DNA from: Podospora bellae-mahoneyi
Lineage: Eukaryota; Ascomycota; Sordariomycetes; Sordariales; Podosporaceae
DNA length: 64,000 nt
Reading direction: 5' to 3'
NCBI RefSeq assembly: GCF_035222275.1
Contig: NC_085885.1
Coordinates: forward strand, 3,658,001 to 3,722,000
Part shown: in pieces, positions 1 to 14,425 of the stretch
Numbering within the stretch: the stretch's first letter is position 1
How the letters are laid out: each line of letters begins with the position of its first letter
Position numbers and translations under genes: made by a program
Notes under the pieces: model-generated
Seen by the model: the letters and a program-made list of their open reading frames with translations, nothing else
Told to the model about the DNA's origin: nothing
Databases searched by the model: none

Positions 1-578
1 ATCGGGACCATCGCTCAAGAAAAATACAAGACACTGAAGTCCTGGAAGAGAGGTCGCCCAGGATGTCATGATATTCGTTTTGTACCCTGTACATACCCAC
101 TTACACAAGCCTATAGCGGTTCCGTTTCAACCCTCTTGCATTTGTCATACATCCATCCCATCGTGCCACCCAGCCCATCCATGACCCCACAACGTAGACG
201 CCTGACCAAAATGAAACAAAAGAAGCCGCCCAAACCCAAAATATCAAAGCCACCGTGTCCAAGAAATCACCAGAGCTTTCCCCTCCACGGGATCCAGCTC
301 ACCCTCCTGCTGTCTCTGCGTGTACGCCAACCCGAAGCCGTGGTGGCGTCACCAGCCCTCGAGTTTCTCCTGCTCCAGGTCACACTTCCCCTCCAGTCCT
401 CCGCGCAACAAGGCCGCGAGCACCGTGGCGGCATGGGGAGATCCGACTCATCTGGGACATCCTAGGTCCAGTCCCACCATTTGATCGGGTTGATTGTTGC
501 TGTGACCTTGGCAGCAGCGGTGGTTGCGTTCCGTTGAAGAGATGGAGTGAAACTGTGGTAAGAAGGAAGACGAAACTT
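1..578. other. left edge, no gene recognised
   Basis: This stretch lies 3' of the Pmp3/Sna-like gene. Short open frames occur on both strands, but none has a recognisable domain or a convincing splice structure. It probably holds the 3' UTR of that gene and part of an intergenic region that continues off the window. Confidence 0.5.
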
Positions 579-1239
579 CTAATCTTGGGTCTGAACCTTG
601 TGGTCTCCGGGACCTTGGGCGACAACCTGGGCGTAACTTGGGGGAGGACCACCTGAGGAGGGGCCAGCGGCAGGGGCGACGCCCTCTTCGTGGCCACTGC
701 TGTGGTTGTTGTTGTTGTGGGCTGTGGTGCCGTAGTTTGGCTGAGGATGGGCTTTGGGTTGCTGGTTTTGGAGACGGGGTTGACCTTGGTGAGGGTGGCC
801 TTGACGGTGGTTGTTGTCGTGGACAAAGACGTAGACGCGGCCGTGCTCGGCGTTGGAGGGGGCTTGGTAGTCGTAGTCGTAGGGGATGTCGGGGTACTTG
901 GCGATGATGTACCAGGCGTGGATTAGGCCAGGGATCTTGAGGATGGTTAGGAGAGTGATTGATGGAGCTAGATCGGGGAGGCTACTTACAAAACCCAAGC
1001 AGAGAAGGAGGATGTTGATCAGGGAGTCGGCAGAGCAAATTCCGCGCTTTACCCAGACTAGTGAGTAAAAAGTATCGTTAGTTTTGAACTGTTGACCGTT
1101 GTGTTTTATGGCCATGGTGTTGACGCAGCGCGAAAGGCAACCATCATGACATGACATAGTGGTGGGGCAGGGTTCGCGTACCTGGGAGCGGGGGAAAGAG
1201 GATGGCCAGGATGCCGAGGAAGAGGTCGGTTGAGCACAT
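579..1239 (-). CDS. Pmp3/Sna-type small membrane protein with PPxY tail
   Basis: Three exons, complement(579..935, 990..1057, 1182..1239), give 160 residues. The first 55 or so match the Pmp3 (UPF0057/RCI2) family: two hydrophobic helices around the core CSADSLINILLLCLGF and IPGLIHAWYIIAKYPD. Both introns are GT-AG (GTACGC..TAG and GTAAGT..AAG) and their phases fit. The remaining 100 residues form a hydrophilic tail rich in Asn, His, Gln and Pro, ending near PPPSYAQVV, which holds a PPxY motif. Yeast Sna2 and Sna4 likewise combine a Pmp3 domain with a longer tail and use such motifs to bind the Rsp5 ubiquitin ligase on the way to the vacuole. Plain Pmp3 proteins affect membrane potential and salt tolerance. 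I infer a Sna4-like endomembrane protein. The start ATG opens directly into the family motif. Confidence 0.85.
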
Positions 1240-1678
1240 GGCAATGGATAGGTAAATGAGGGCTTTGTTGGAGAAGTAAGTGTGTTTGTTGTAGTGTAGA
1301 ATTCGGTGTTCTGGTGAGGAATCTCAGGAATGACAAGAAGTGGAGTGTTCGGGTGATGATGGTTCGAGGGCGCGGAGCTGCGTCAGTGATGCAGGAATAT
1401 GGGTCCGAGAGGTCAGCTGTGTCAGGGGGGGCTTGCATAACTTGCATGACGCTTGACTGTTTTTGGTCTGGGCTTGGACATTGGAGTGGCGTGCCTGGGG
1501 AAGAAGGTTTGGGAGGGTTAGGGTTGCTGCAAAAGGCGGTCGGGAAATTGATGGCAGAATCTCCAGCGCGAGCGACGCGACCTTGATTTGGAGCATGCGA
1601 TAGGTGGTACTCAAACTTCCAACAGCTCTTGGTGATCCATCACCTTGGCTTCAGACTATCCAACCCAATACCGACAAA
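1240..1678. promoter_or_regulatory. divergent intergenic region
   Basis: This is the only space between the start codons of the Pmp3-like gene (-) and the Prp22 gene (+), so it must carry both promoters and 5' UTRs. I saw no clear TATA box or repeated motif. An open frame continues upstream of the Prp22 ATG from a GTG, but it does not resemble Prp22. Confidence 0.5.
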
Positions 1679-5346
<3,668 letters not shown>

Positions 5347-5908
5347 ATGGTATTGGTTGTTATTTGCATCATCAGTCTGGAGTTGGACAAGACAGCTTAT
5401 GCATTCTATTCGAGCGTTTGACTAGTTGGTAACCAAAAGATACCCGTTAAACTTCTTCATTTTAAGGGGGTTCCAACAACCGCCATGTAAAAAGTATTGC
5501 TTCAGGAGCACGCCTGAAACATATATGGCCGCCTTGCTGGAGGCCAAGCGCGCCCTTTCCCAGGCGCCAACCGACAGTCGCGACAGCTTCAAAGTGTACA
5601 TGTAGTGTGATATACTGTGTGGGATGCACTAAACGAGACCAAATCACCAATCTGTGCCGAGTTGCCATTCCTACCTTGATGATTCTCTTGAGCGTTCTTT
5701 CCCTGAGCCACCGAGGCCAAATACCAGTCAGTCCTCTCATATATCTCACGACTTACCTCACTTTCCTCAACACAACAACTCACCCATCAACTGCACACCA
5801 TCAATAGATTTGCACTGGATGCAAATTACCTTAGGCATCATTCAAGTCAATAAATTTTATCTTGTCATCCATTTCTATTCCCTCGTTTGGATAACGTAAC
5901 GATTCAGC
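5347..5908. other. intergenic region, tandem genes
   Basis: Between the Prp22 stop and the start of the NO VEIN-like gene on the same strand. It should hold the Prp22 3' UTR and the next promoter. No coding signal or repeat was recognised. Confidence 0.5.
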
Positions 5909-8900
5909 ATGACCCTCACCCAGCAGCAAGCTATCCATTTGGTTCAGAGCATTGCCGACGACCATGGCCATCTCGATGAGAAAACACTCGCTACAATGAA
6001 CGCGGGCACCCGCTTGAAGGTTGAGAGAGCTTTGCTGGCAAAAGACCAACTTATTGGTCAGAGTGTTATTACGCAAGTATCTTCCCATGGTACATTCTTG
6101 GAAGACAGTGGCTAACCTTCTCAACGTTACAGCCTGGCCAGAGAACTGTACTCCAAGGATGTTCGTTTCATCTTTGAACTGCTTCAGAACGCTGACGATA
6201 ATCACTTCAACCATGTGAAATCCAGCGGGCAAGAACCGTATGTCGCTTTCCTTATTTATCACGACAAAATCGTCATCGACTGTAACGAAGATGGCTTCAC
6301 CGAAGAAAACCTACGGGCCATCTGTAGTGTCGGTAAGAGCTCGAAGCATGGCGCTCAAGGATACATTGGTGAGAAGGGAATAGGATTCAAGTCCGTCTTC
6401 AAAGTTGCTTGGAAAGTTCATGTTCAGTCGGGACCCTTTTCCTTTTGTTTTATCCACAGACCAGGTGACTCTGGTATGGGCATGATTTCACCGGAGTGGC
6501 ATCAATCCGAGGACTCGACGAGGCCTCCTACCGGCATCACCAGAATGACCTTCACCCTGCACAACAACCTTGATCAGAAGCTACAGGCAGCCCAACGTCA
6601 AAGCATCGTGAACGAGTTCAAAGACCTCCAGCCAGCCATGCTGCTGTTCCTAAAGAAGTTGAGACGCATAGAAGTACATTTCTTCGATGTCGAGGGAACA
6701 AAGGAGAGTCATTCTGCAATGTCTCTGTCTGCGCCAGTCGATATACCGAATCGAGCCGTCATCACAACCACAAAGACAACTCACAATTCTGAGCCCAAGA
6801 CGTTCAGTCATCACTACCATGTCACAAAGCTGTGGGCAACGGGCCTTGCCAGGAACGAGAACCGCAAATATTCACCAGCAGAGGAGTCCTCGAAAGCTTA
6901 CTCTCGGACAAAGGTCGTCCTTGCGTTCCCTTTGACTGACCAGTCCGTACCCATCATCGAGCCTCAGGATATTTTTGCTTTTCTACCGATCCGCAAGATT
7001 GGGTTCAATGTCAGTTCCCCCACAGCTGAGCAGGCTCCCAAGTCGATAAGATCTGACCCCGATTTCTACCTACAGTTTCTGATCCATACTGATTTTGTCA
7101 CAACGGCAAATCGGGAAGACATTGTCACGAGCTCACAACGTAACAAAGGTTTACGTCGGCATCTAGCTCAGGCCTTCGTTACCGCAGCCGAGCAGATGTG
7201 CGAGCATCCTCAGCTTCAGTTCCAGTGGATGCGATACCTACCTCATCTATCGAGTAACCGTTGGGATTCATTTTGGTCTAAATTCTCTGGAATATTGCAG
7301 GAAGAGATCACGAAGGTGGATGTGATCATACCTTTTGCGTCGATGACCCCTCGGCCCCTGACTGCTCTTAAACAGTGGCCCTCTAAGATCTCGTGGCTTG
7401 ACCACCTTGATCGCCCCGTCTTCGAGGACTTGCCTAAAAAGAAGGCGGCATACGTTTCACTTGAGTATCAGGATTCTGACCTGTTTATTCTCAGGGACTA
7501 CGGGATGAAATATCTGTCATGGGGCGATCTCATTTCAAGAGCCAAGGCTGACCTTAGGAGTCGCTCTTCAAAGATGAAGAGTCCTCAGACGGACGCTAAG
7601 TGGCATTCGTTGGCTGCCAACCTTTTGAAAAGGGGGTTGAGAAATCGCAAGTATGAGGAGGAAATCAAGGCACTGAATCTTCTGCCACTCTCTGATGGAA
7701 GTTGGACAAGCGTTACCAAAGGAGGAAGTGTTTACTTCCCCACGACAACAGAGGGTTTCTCAATACCGGCGGAGCTGGGTCTCAAGTTCATCAAAGCCGA
7801 TGCCGCAGTTCAACCTGAAAGGAATGCACTGTTTAAGGCTCTTGGTGTTATCTCTGCGTCATCCGACCTCATTCGATCTTTGGTCATTGGGTTCCAAGCT
7901 AAGCACAGGTCCTCCTCTTTTGAGACCTCTGTGGACATGCTCCGGTTTCTATATTTGACACACCCTCCGGATGCATCTTTGGGCGTTTACGATGTGATCT
8001 GGGTGATATCTTCCAGTTACTTGGATCTTAATCCGACGGAAAACGACGTTTACTTCGAAGACGAGTCAGATCCCTACGGCCCTGCAGCCCTTGGGCTCGA
8101 GGTCAACTTTCTTCACCCACATTACCTACAAGAACCCCCGCAAACACCCGAAGACGCCACTCGCACTGGTAAAGACGCGGACAAAGGCTGGAGGAATTGG
8201 TTGGAACAACACATTGGTATCCGAACACGGCTGAGATTAGCAACAAAAGACGTCCCAAATGGGAAACCAGCCTTGTCAGAGGAGATTTTACATGTTGCAG
8301 AGCACCAGCCAACCAAATTCATCGGGTTACTTCACCATCTTTGGGAATACGAAGGGGAAAGTCTAGCGTCCAACGAAACCCTTTGTCGGCACCTGGGTAG
8401 CTTGGAGGTTCTCTGTGAAGGGGGTAGTCGAGAGCCTCTCAAAAACACTATTTTGCCCACCCCAAAGTTGAGGAAATTGTCTCAGCGATATTTGGAGCCA
8501 ACTTATGGCTCCAGATTCTTGCAACTCGAGATTAGCCTGCCCAACACGATAGGCAGCTGGAGCTTCTTGGCCAAATTCAATATCATTATGGACGATGATC
8601 TGCTTTTCTACCTGATCATACTGATGAGTATAGCGTCGAAAGCAGCCTCTCTATTGATGAAGCCTTCTCGGATCCTGCGGCTATATGCGGCGATTCAAGC
8701 CAAGTGTCTGGCCAGCAATAATATTTCCAAGGCGCTTAAAAAAGTGAGGTAAGATTATCATCGTTGACCAGCCCGCAACAACGAACCTGCTGACAAGCCT
8801 TTAGGCGCGTTTTCGCACATTCTCCTCTCACGTACATTCCTTCTACTCCCGGAGAATTTGGCACCTCTGCGCAATGGGTGGTAGCGACGCGGAGCTGTCT

Positions 8901-11758
8901 GCTTGATGCGCCAGCCGACATGAGGCATAGGCTACCACTTGACGCATTGTATAGCCAGGCCTTTTCGGATCATGCCAGCAAGTCTTTGTCCACAGTTTTG
9001 ACATTTTTCCGTGAAACTGTCAAAGTTTCATCCTGCGATCATATGGCTTTTGTCCTTGAGTTGCAACACTTGAAGGTTAACAACTGTATGGATATGCCAC
9101 TCATTCAAAGCCACTACAAGAGGCTCCGAAAGTGTATTTCATCGAAACAAGACGATATAGAGGAGGTCAGAAAGTGGGTTGCGGACAAAGCGCTGGTATT
9201 CTACCAGCCATGCAATGACGGCGAGCCCACGTGGTACAGCCCAGCTGACTGTGTCTGGTCGACCGAGGCGGGACTCCGCGGTAAGGCCAATCTGCGTGAG
9301 CAGTACCCTGACTTGAAAGAGTTCTTCGTGGACCTGCTTGGGGTTGACTTGCTCAAAATCAACATGATATACGAGTTGCTCCTGCAACTAGACACCAACA
9401 GTCCCGTAGATTATCAAGAAGCAAAGACGCAACTCCTTGTCTTCAGCAGCCTTCTCCCGATGGCACCAGAAGAATTGTTGAAGACCATGAAGCCGAAGAA
9501 GCTTGTGAAGCAAAACTGCTTGCCAGTTACTTGCCCGGATGTGGGAGAGAAGCTTGTCGGCGCCGCCACCGAGTTCACGATTATTGACCGCCAGGGGCCG
9601 ATGGCAGAATTTTGGCACCACGTGAGGGTGCTGGACTTTGACATGGAGGAGGTGCATGACCTGCAGGCTTTTATCGAGTGGGCTGGTCTTACGGGGCGGT
9701 ACCTTTCGAAGATGGTACGGGAGGTGCCTTGTCTTGGGGCTGGGCCAAAGGTTCCCATCGGCAACCCTTTGTTCGATATCAGAAAGAAGGCACATGAGAT
9801 TTTGAGGTGAGATTTACCTTCTATATCAACCTTTGACCGAACATTCAGCATACTGACTCCATGTTGTAGGGTGGCCAAGTTCTTTCGCAGTCCACGGTAT
9901 CAAGAGGGCAATGGGTGTAAGCTCTATGCACAGCTGCGTGGGGCGCAGACCTGGGAGACAGACGACATTTCCGCGCAGCTTGTCCTGGAAATGGACGGGG
10001 AAAGCTATGTTGTGCCGCTGGAAAAGAGCGATATGTACATCGCCGAAGAAGGCGAGGAAGGGGAGACCTCTCCACCATCCTGCTTGACGATCTATATCCC
10101 ACATGACGAGACTGATCAGGATGTGTGCATCCAGCACAAATTGCCTTACAAGTTGATGGAGTGGATTATGACGGATCCCGGGACGGGAAAGACGAAGCCG
10201 GTGGATGGGAGAGCGGTCAGGGTGGTTACGGCAGTTTTGAATGCCAAGTTTGCGTCGTTGCCGCGAATTCTGGAGCGTGAAGGAGTTCATGATGTTGATG
10301 TTCCTGCTTTGGTAGAAAAACTTGATGAAGACGAGGATGAGAGTTTCCCAGAGGCTGAGGAGAATGTTGGTGTCCTCGAAGACGACGTTGAGGAAAGCAT
10401 TGGAGATGATGAGGAAGGCGATGTATACGAGGGAGATGACGTCTTTGATGACGTCGAGGGGCTGTCTAATATTGGCCCGGAAGAGGCTGCCCACGGGTTT
10501 GAGGGAGACGACGTCTTTGATAATGTCGAATACTCTGATCATGACGAGATTGCTCAGGACGATTCTGCTGCACACGAAAACGGATTTGTCGATGAGGACG
10601 AGTACGCTGATGCGGATCAGATCTTGGATGAAGTTGAGCGTGAACTTGATGGTTTGAGCATTGAACCACGCACCCCCCCCAGATCGGTCGCGGTATTGTC
10701 ATCCTCACCATCAACACCTGCGGGTCGTGGCATAATCTACACACCACTTGGAACGGAACCCGAAACACCTCTCAGAGTCCCTGCCAATCCCCGAAACGCG
10801 CGCTGGTCTCCGAGCGGGAATTTTGCGACTCCTCGGACAGGATACTTTCAGCCATCCCCAAACTGGAGGTCAGGACCCCGGGAACGAAACTCTACTCCAA
10901 GCTCAAGCACGCAGCAGTATCGGGAACTCTTGAGCAACATGGTATCAGCTGGCCAGCAGTTGCGATTCCCAGACTTCGGCAACCTCGACATATCACCTTT
11001 GAGAGGCCAACTCCCCCATACCAAAGATACTGCAAACCCTCTCTGGATGTTCTCGACTTGGCAACAGGGTGCCGCCGGTGAGCTATTTGTAAGTTGACTA
11101 CCTGATCTCTAACTATATATCGAACTGCGCTGACATTTACTCTCTTGTGCGGCTAGATTCTTGAACTTCTCAAGACGCTGGAGCCCAAACTGCCAGATTT
11201 CTGCGCAGAGGTCAACTGGACGAGCAAGCTCCGAGACCATGTCACTGTTCATCCAACCTATGCCAACCTAGGCACTTGGTCAGGGTTTAATGAGATATCC
11301 GACCTTGAATATTTCGACTACACTGGCGCTTTCACGACTCTCCTGACCGAAAAGGGGTACCTTCCTCGATCGTCCAACACCGGCGAGCAAGCCGGGAACC
11401 CGATGCAGCCGAAGAAGTACTACATTGAAGTGAAGTGCACATCTCAGGGCTGTGACGAGCCATTTTACATGAGCTCTGGCCAGTATAACAAGGTACATTT
11501 TCTTTTTCCTCGGTGTCAACATTATCATTCGGAGGTTCGTGAGAGACAGAGATGTCACACAAACAACTGACATTTTGTTTCCGAAATTAGATGCAGGCAA
11601 TCTGCGAACAGAGAGACGCTGTGTACATTATCTTTCGAGTGTTTAACCTCTACACTGACAGGATCGATGTCAGGCTGTTTGTGAACCCTGTTGCGCTTGA
11701 GAGGCAGGGGTTGTTGAGGTTCTCGCCGGAGAGGTATAGTGTTAGGGCGACGCCATAG
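5909..11758 (+). CDS. NO VEIN-like protein: sacsin-type GHKL ATPase plus DUF3883
   Basis: Six exons (5909..6072, 6133..8748, 8805..9806, 9870..11088, 11157..11492, 11591..11758) give 1834 residues. Residues about 70-145 form a GHKL/Hsp90-type ATPase site of the sacsin subtype: N-box ELLQNADDN, then DCNEDGF, then GYIGEKGIGFKSVF. The middle is long and without recognised domains. Residues about 1410-1520 are strongly acidic and hold a doubled unit (EGDDVFDDVEG, EGDDVFDNVEY). The last 130 residues match the NO VEIN C-terminal domain (DUF3883), with YYIEVKCTS near 1755, resembling the E-x-K of PD-(D/E)XK nuclease folds. The same two-domain layout is known from plant NO VEIN, a nuclear developmental factor. 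The fungal role is unknown to me. Intron 1 must use a GC donor (AC/GCAAGT) to keep frame and the motif LARELYSKDVRFIFELLQ. All other introns are GT-AG. Confidence 0.88.
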
Positions 11759-12009
11759 GATAGGCGGCGACTGTCTCGAGCTGCTCACAAGGAAACACTT
11801 GTCGGATCAGCAAGCGGAATTCGGTTGCCGTTCAACCTTCTGGCTATCTTTATTGCCAATATACAGGAGCCTTCAGTGCTGCAGAGTGGTTTGAACTGGA
11901 GATAGTATATATAATACACCGGCATGATCAAGCACAAACAAACTCACCAAAAAGGAGCAAACAATCTGTGAAGAGAGTAGGTAGTATACCTACTGTAGAA
12001 GGTAGGCTG
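11759..12009. other. intergenic, 3' of the NO VEIN-like gene
   Basis: Short AT-richer spacer between the NO VEIN-like gene and the tRNA terminator. No gene seen. Confidence 0.5.
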
Positions 12010-12018
12010 AAAAAAAAA
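12010..12018 (-). terminator. Pol III terminator of tRNA-Gly
   Basis: A run of nine T residues on the minus strand begins 14 nt after the tRNA 3' end. Such oligo-T runs stop RNA polymerase III. Confidence 0.8.
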
Positions 12019-12031
12019 CTAACGGCGCAAT

Positions 12032-12116
12032 TGCGCGATCCGGGATTCGAACCCGGGTCCCTCGCTTGTCCATATGAGATGGGAAGCGAGGATTCTAACC
12101 ACTAAACTAACCGCGC
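12032..12116 (-). tRNA. tRNA-Gly (anticodon CCC) with a 13-nt intron
   Basis: An 85-nt cloverleaf reads on the minus strand. The acceptor stem GCGCGGU pairs fully with AUCGCGC and the discriminator base is A. The D arm carries GUGGUUAGAAUC. The anticodon stem is CUCGC/GCGAG. The T arm CCGGG-UUCGAAU-CCCGG is perfect and contains box B. The anticodon loop reads UUCCCA, giving CCC, so it reads GGG glycine codons. Thirteen extra bases (UCUCAUAUGGACA) sit one base 3' of the anticodon, the standard place for nuclear tRNA introns. Their AUGG can pair with the anticodon region CCAU, as in known pre-tRNAs. Removing them leaves a 72-nt tRNA. Confidence 0.93.
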
Positions 12117-12785
12117 CGTATTTGTTGATTTGAGATATCTTCTGGGACCAAATCTCCACCACATATCCGGCAGCACCTGATGGTCTGGTGGAGTGGCCAC
12201 ATTTAGGGGTTTAGGGGGTCGCTTTGCAATATAATACAACCACTCATTAGCTGACTGAAAGATTTCTGAGTAAGGTGGCTGGTTACACCTTTATGGTCTG
12301 GATAATATTATCCCACGACACCGCGTTACAATGCCGAGTCTCTGTTGTTGGGTCTATCGACGATAATCTTCGTCGATGATCACTCACGTTTCATCAGCCA
12401 CATACCCAGTCGAGCTTGTATAAACAGAAGTACCTGGGGTGCACTAAGTCTTGGGACATGTTTACAAAGGGATGTGCTCAAGATGGTTGAGATATCTGCT
12501 TCGATATGTTCCAACAAAAGAAAAGAGACGTCAAAGTCCCATGTCAAGTGAAAGATAAATAAATACAAGTACAACTCTGAGTCTTATCCTTCATTTTCCT
12601 CCCTAACCCTGTAATTAAGTCCATCCAAGACCCAACGACCACCGGTTTGAATTATCAACTCCACTCAACCAACCTCCACTGCCCGATATTCGCATAACAG
12701 TGACGGGATATTAGACGCACCATCTCTCTGAAGTCCTCCTATACCCAGCCGCGTAAAAACCGCGTTGGGGATCGCAGTGCCAAGC
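12117..12785. other. intergenic, no gene seen
   Basis: Lies 5' of the tRNA (on its strand) and 3' of the next minus-strand gene. Small open frames have no supporting splice sites or domains. Confidence 0.5.
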
Positions 12786-13254
12786 TCAAGCCTCCACCAA
12801 GGTCAGTGAAGCGATACAGGCACCGCGCAGGATTGTGTCCTCGATGGCATTACACTCAACCTGGCGTCGGACCGGGGCTGACCTTCTAGCCTTTTTGCCC
12901 GACAAAAGACACAAAAAGTCGGTTAATTCACAATCGTCGTCCTGCTCCTGGCGCTTGATGTTGACACCCCCCACGGATGTGGTTACGACGGAGGAGTTGG
13001 GGTCGATGTTGAGATCTTCGCACTCCCCGCTGAACACACAGCCCACGGGGTCAGTGAGGCACAGAGCAATGCATGGATCGACGGCCTGGGTGGTCACCTG
13101 GCGTTCGGATTTCAAATGGCTGGGTGTTGCCGCTCTGGGGGAGGCAGGAGCAGCAATGGCTGTGCCAAAGAGGGCGATGGTGGATACAAAAGCGAACTGA
13201 TAATGGTTAGGTAGCTGGTTCCTTGAAAGTGGTTGAAGGGGGTATTACCTTCAT
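12786..13254 (-). CDS. small secreted cysteine-rich protein
   Basis: Two exons, complement(12786..13196, 13249..13254), encode 138 residues. The first coding exon is only ATG AAG. A 52-nt intron (GTAATA..CAG) follows and the second exon starts FAFVSTIALFGTAIAAPA, completing a clear signal peptide with a likely cut after AIA or AAP. The mature chain holds eight cysteines (DPCIALC, GCVFSGEC, DDDCELTDFLC, VECNAI, GACIA), so up to four disulfides are possible. The number recalls CFEM domains, but the spacing does not fit well and I do not assign a family. Two other small secreted genes nearby on the same strand share the ATG AAG mini-exon. Role unknown; a wall-associated or effector-like protein is possible. 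Confidence 0.75.
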
Positions 13255-14425
13255 GTTGACGGTCTTCGTGTCAGTGTCTTTGGGGTGTAACGGGTGGTTT
13301 TGATGTGCTATGTGCCAAACGGAGGTGTTGCTGGAGATGAACTCAAATGATGGGGAGAAAGCTGGTGAGTGGTGTGTCTGGTTGGGCTGCTGCGAGGAGG
13401 GGAGAACAAGCTGCTTTTATCCCTCATCTTTGAGAATCAAGCCAGCGAGGTAGGTAGACACAGTGTTGCCGTAAGATCTTCAGTCTTCCAGCGTCGTGAC
13501 CACGGACTACGGACTACGGTGATTGCCAGAGTCAGTCCGGAGTAACTTTCTTTTGCAGAACTGCAAGTTTGTGCTGTGATGTCTCAGTCAGCTGAAGATG
13601 ATCATCACAATCACAACCCGAACACTGGAGCTTGTTTCTACTTCGCCGAGAGGGCCTGACCGCGGACCCATCTGACGCGACGGAAATTGCAAGAGCTGAG
13701 AAGTTTTCGCGTCAGTTTCGGGATGAACTTATACTCTGCTCTGGCGCTTCGATCAATCATCACACAGCGTTCGCCATGATCGACAGGAAAAAGGAAGGTT
13801 TGTTCCTGTGCTCCCCCGGCTACCTATGTCTGCAACAAGAAAGTGCTGACCAAAACTTTTAGCCTGGCATCCTTACCACCGCTTCTCTATCGACGACGGG
13901 CCTGGACATCAGCGGCGCCACCATCGCCTCCGACACTCACTACCGCGACGGGAGGTCGTCTTGTCCAACCTCACTCGAATCAGAGAGACGTGTTTCTCTT
14001 TCGGCGTCCAAGAACAATATTGGTGGTATCTTTGGCAGGTTGGATATTAATTTGCGGCGAAGAAAATGGAGGGAAATGGGAATTGCATTTAGGAAGGTTG
14101 AGGGGATAGAGATGACACGGGCGGGGGGACATCGTCTGAACGACAAACGTGTATCTACGTCTCTGCTTAAATGATAATTGGACAGGGAAAACTTTCGATT
14201 GGTACAGGAATGCATCATGCACCACGCACAGTGTTTGAATGAGGTCTTGCGAATAGCTTCGCCGCTCACCAAAGAGGGGCTTGCCATTTCCGACCAATCA
14301 TGTGTGTGCATTTGGCACATAAGCAAGCATAAGAGGCAACCAACCATTCCTAGTCACACATAAAGAGACAACATTTGAGCTCTCTCTTCTTCTCTGCATA
14401 CAGAAATCGTTCTCCAAACAAGACA
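13255..14425. other. 1.17-kb intergenic region between divergent genes
   Basis: Separates the secreted protein (-) from the thioesterase-like gene (+), so it should contain both promoters. Several 60-130 codon frames occur on both strands, but they start with non-ATG codons or lack any recognisable sequence. Confidence 0.5.

Noticed and set aside
12786-13254. Eight-cysteine secreted protein considered as a CFEM protein
   Set aside because: The cysteine count fits, but the spacing and the CFEM Asp/Pro positions do not.
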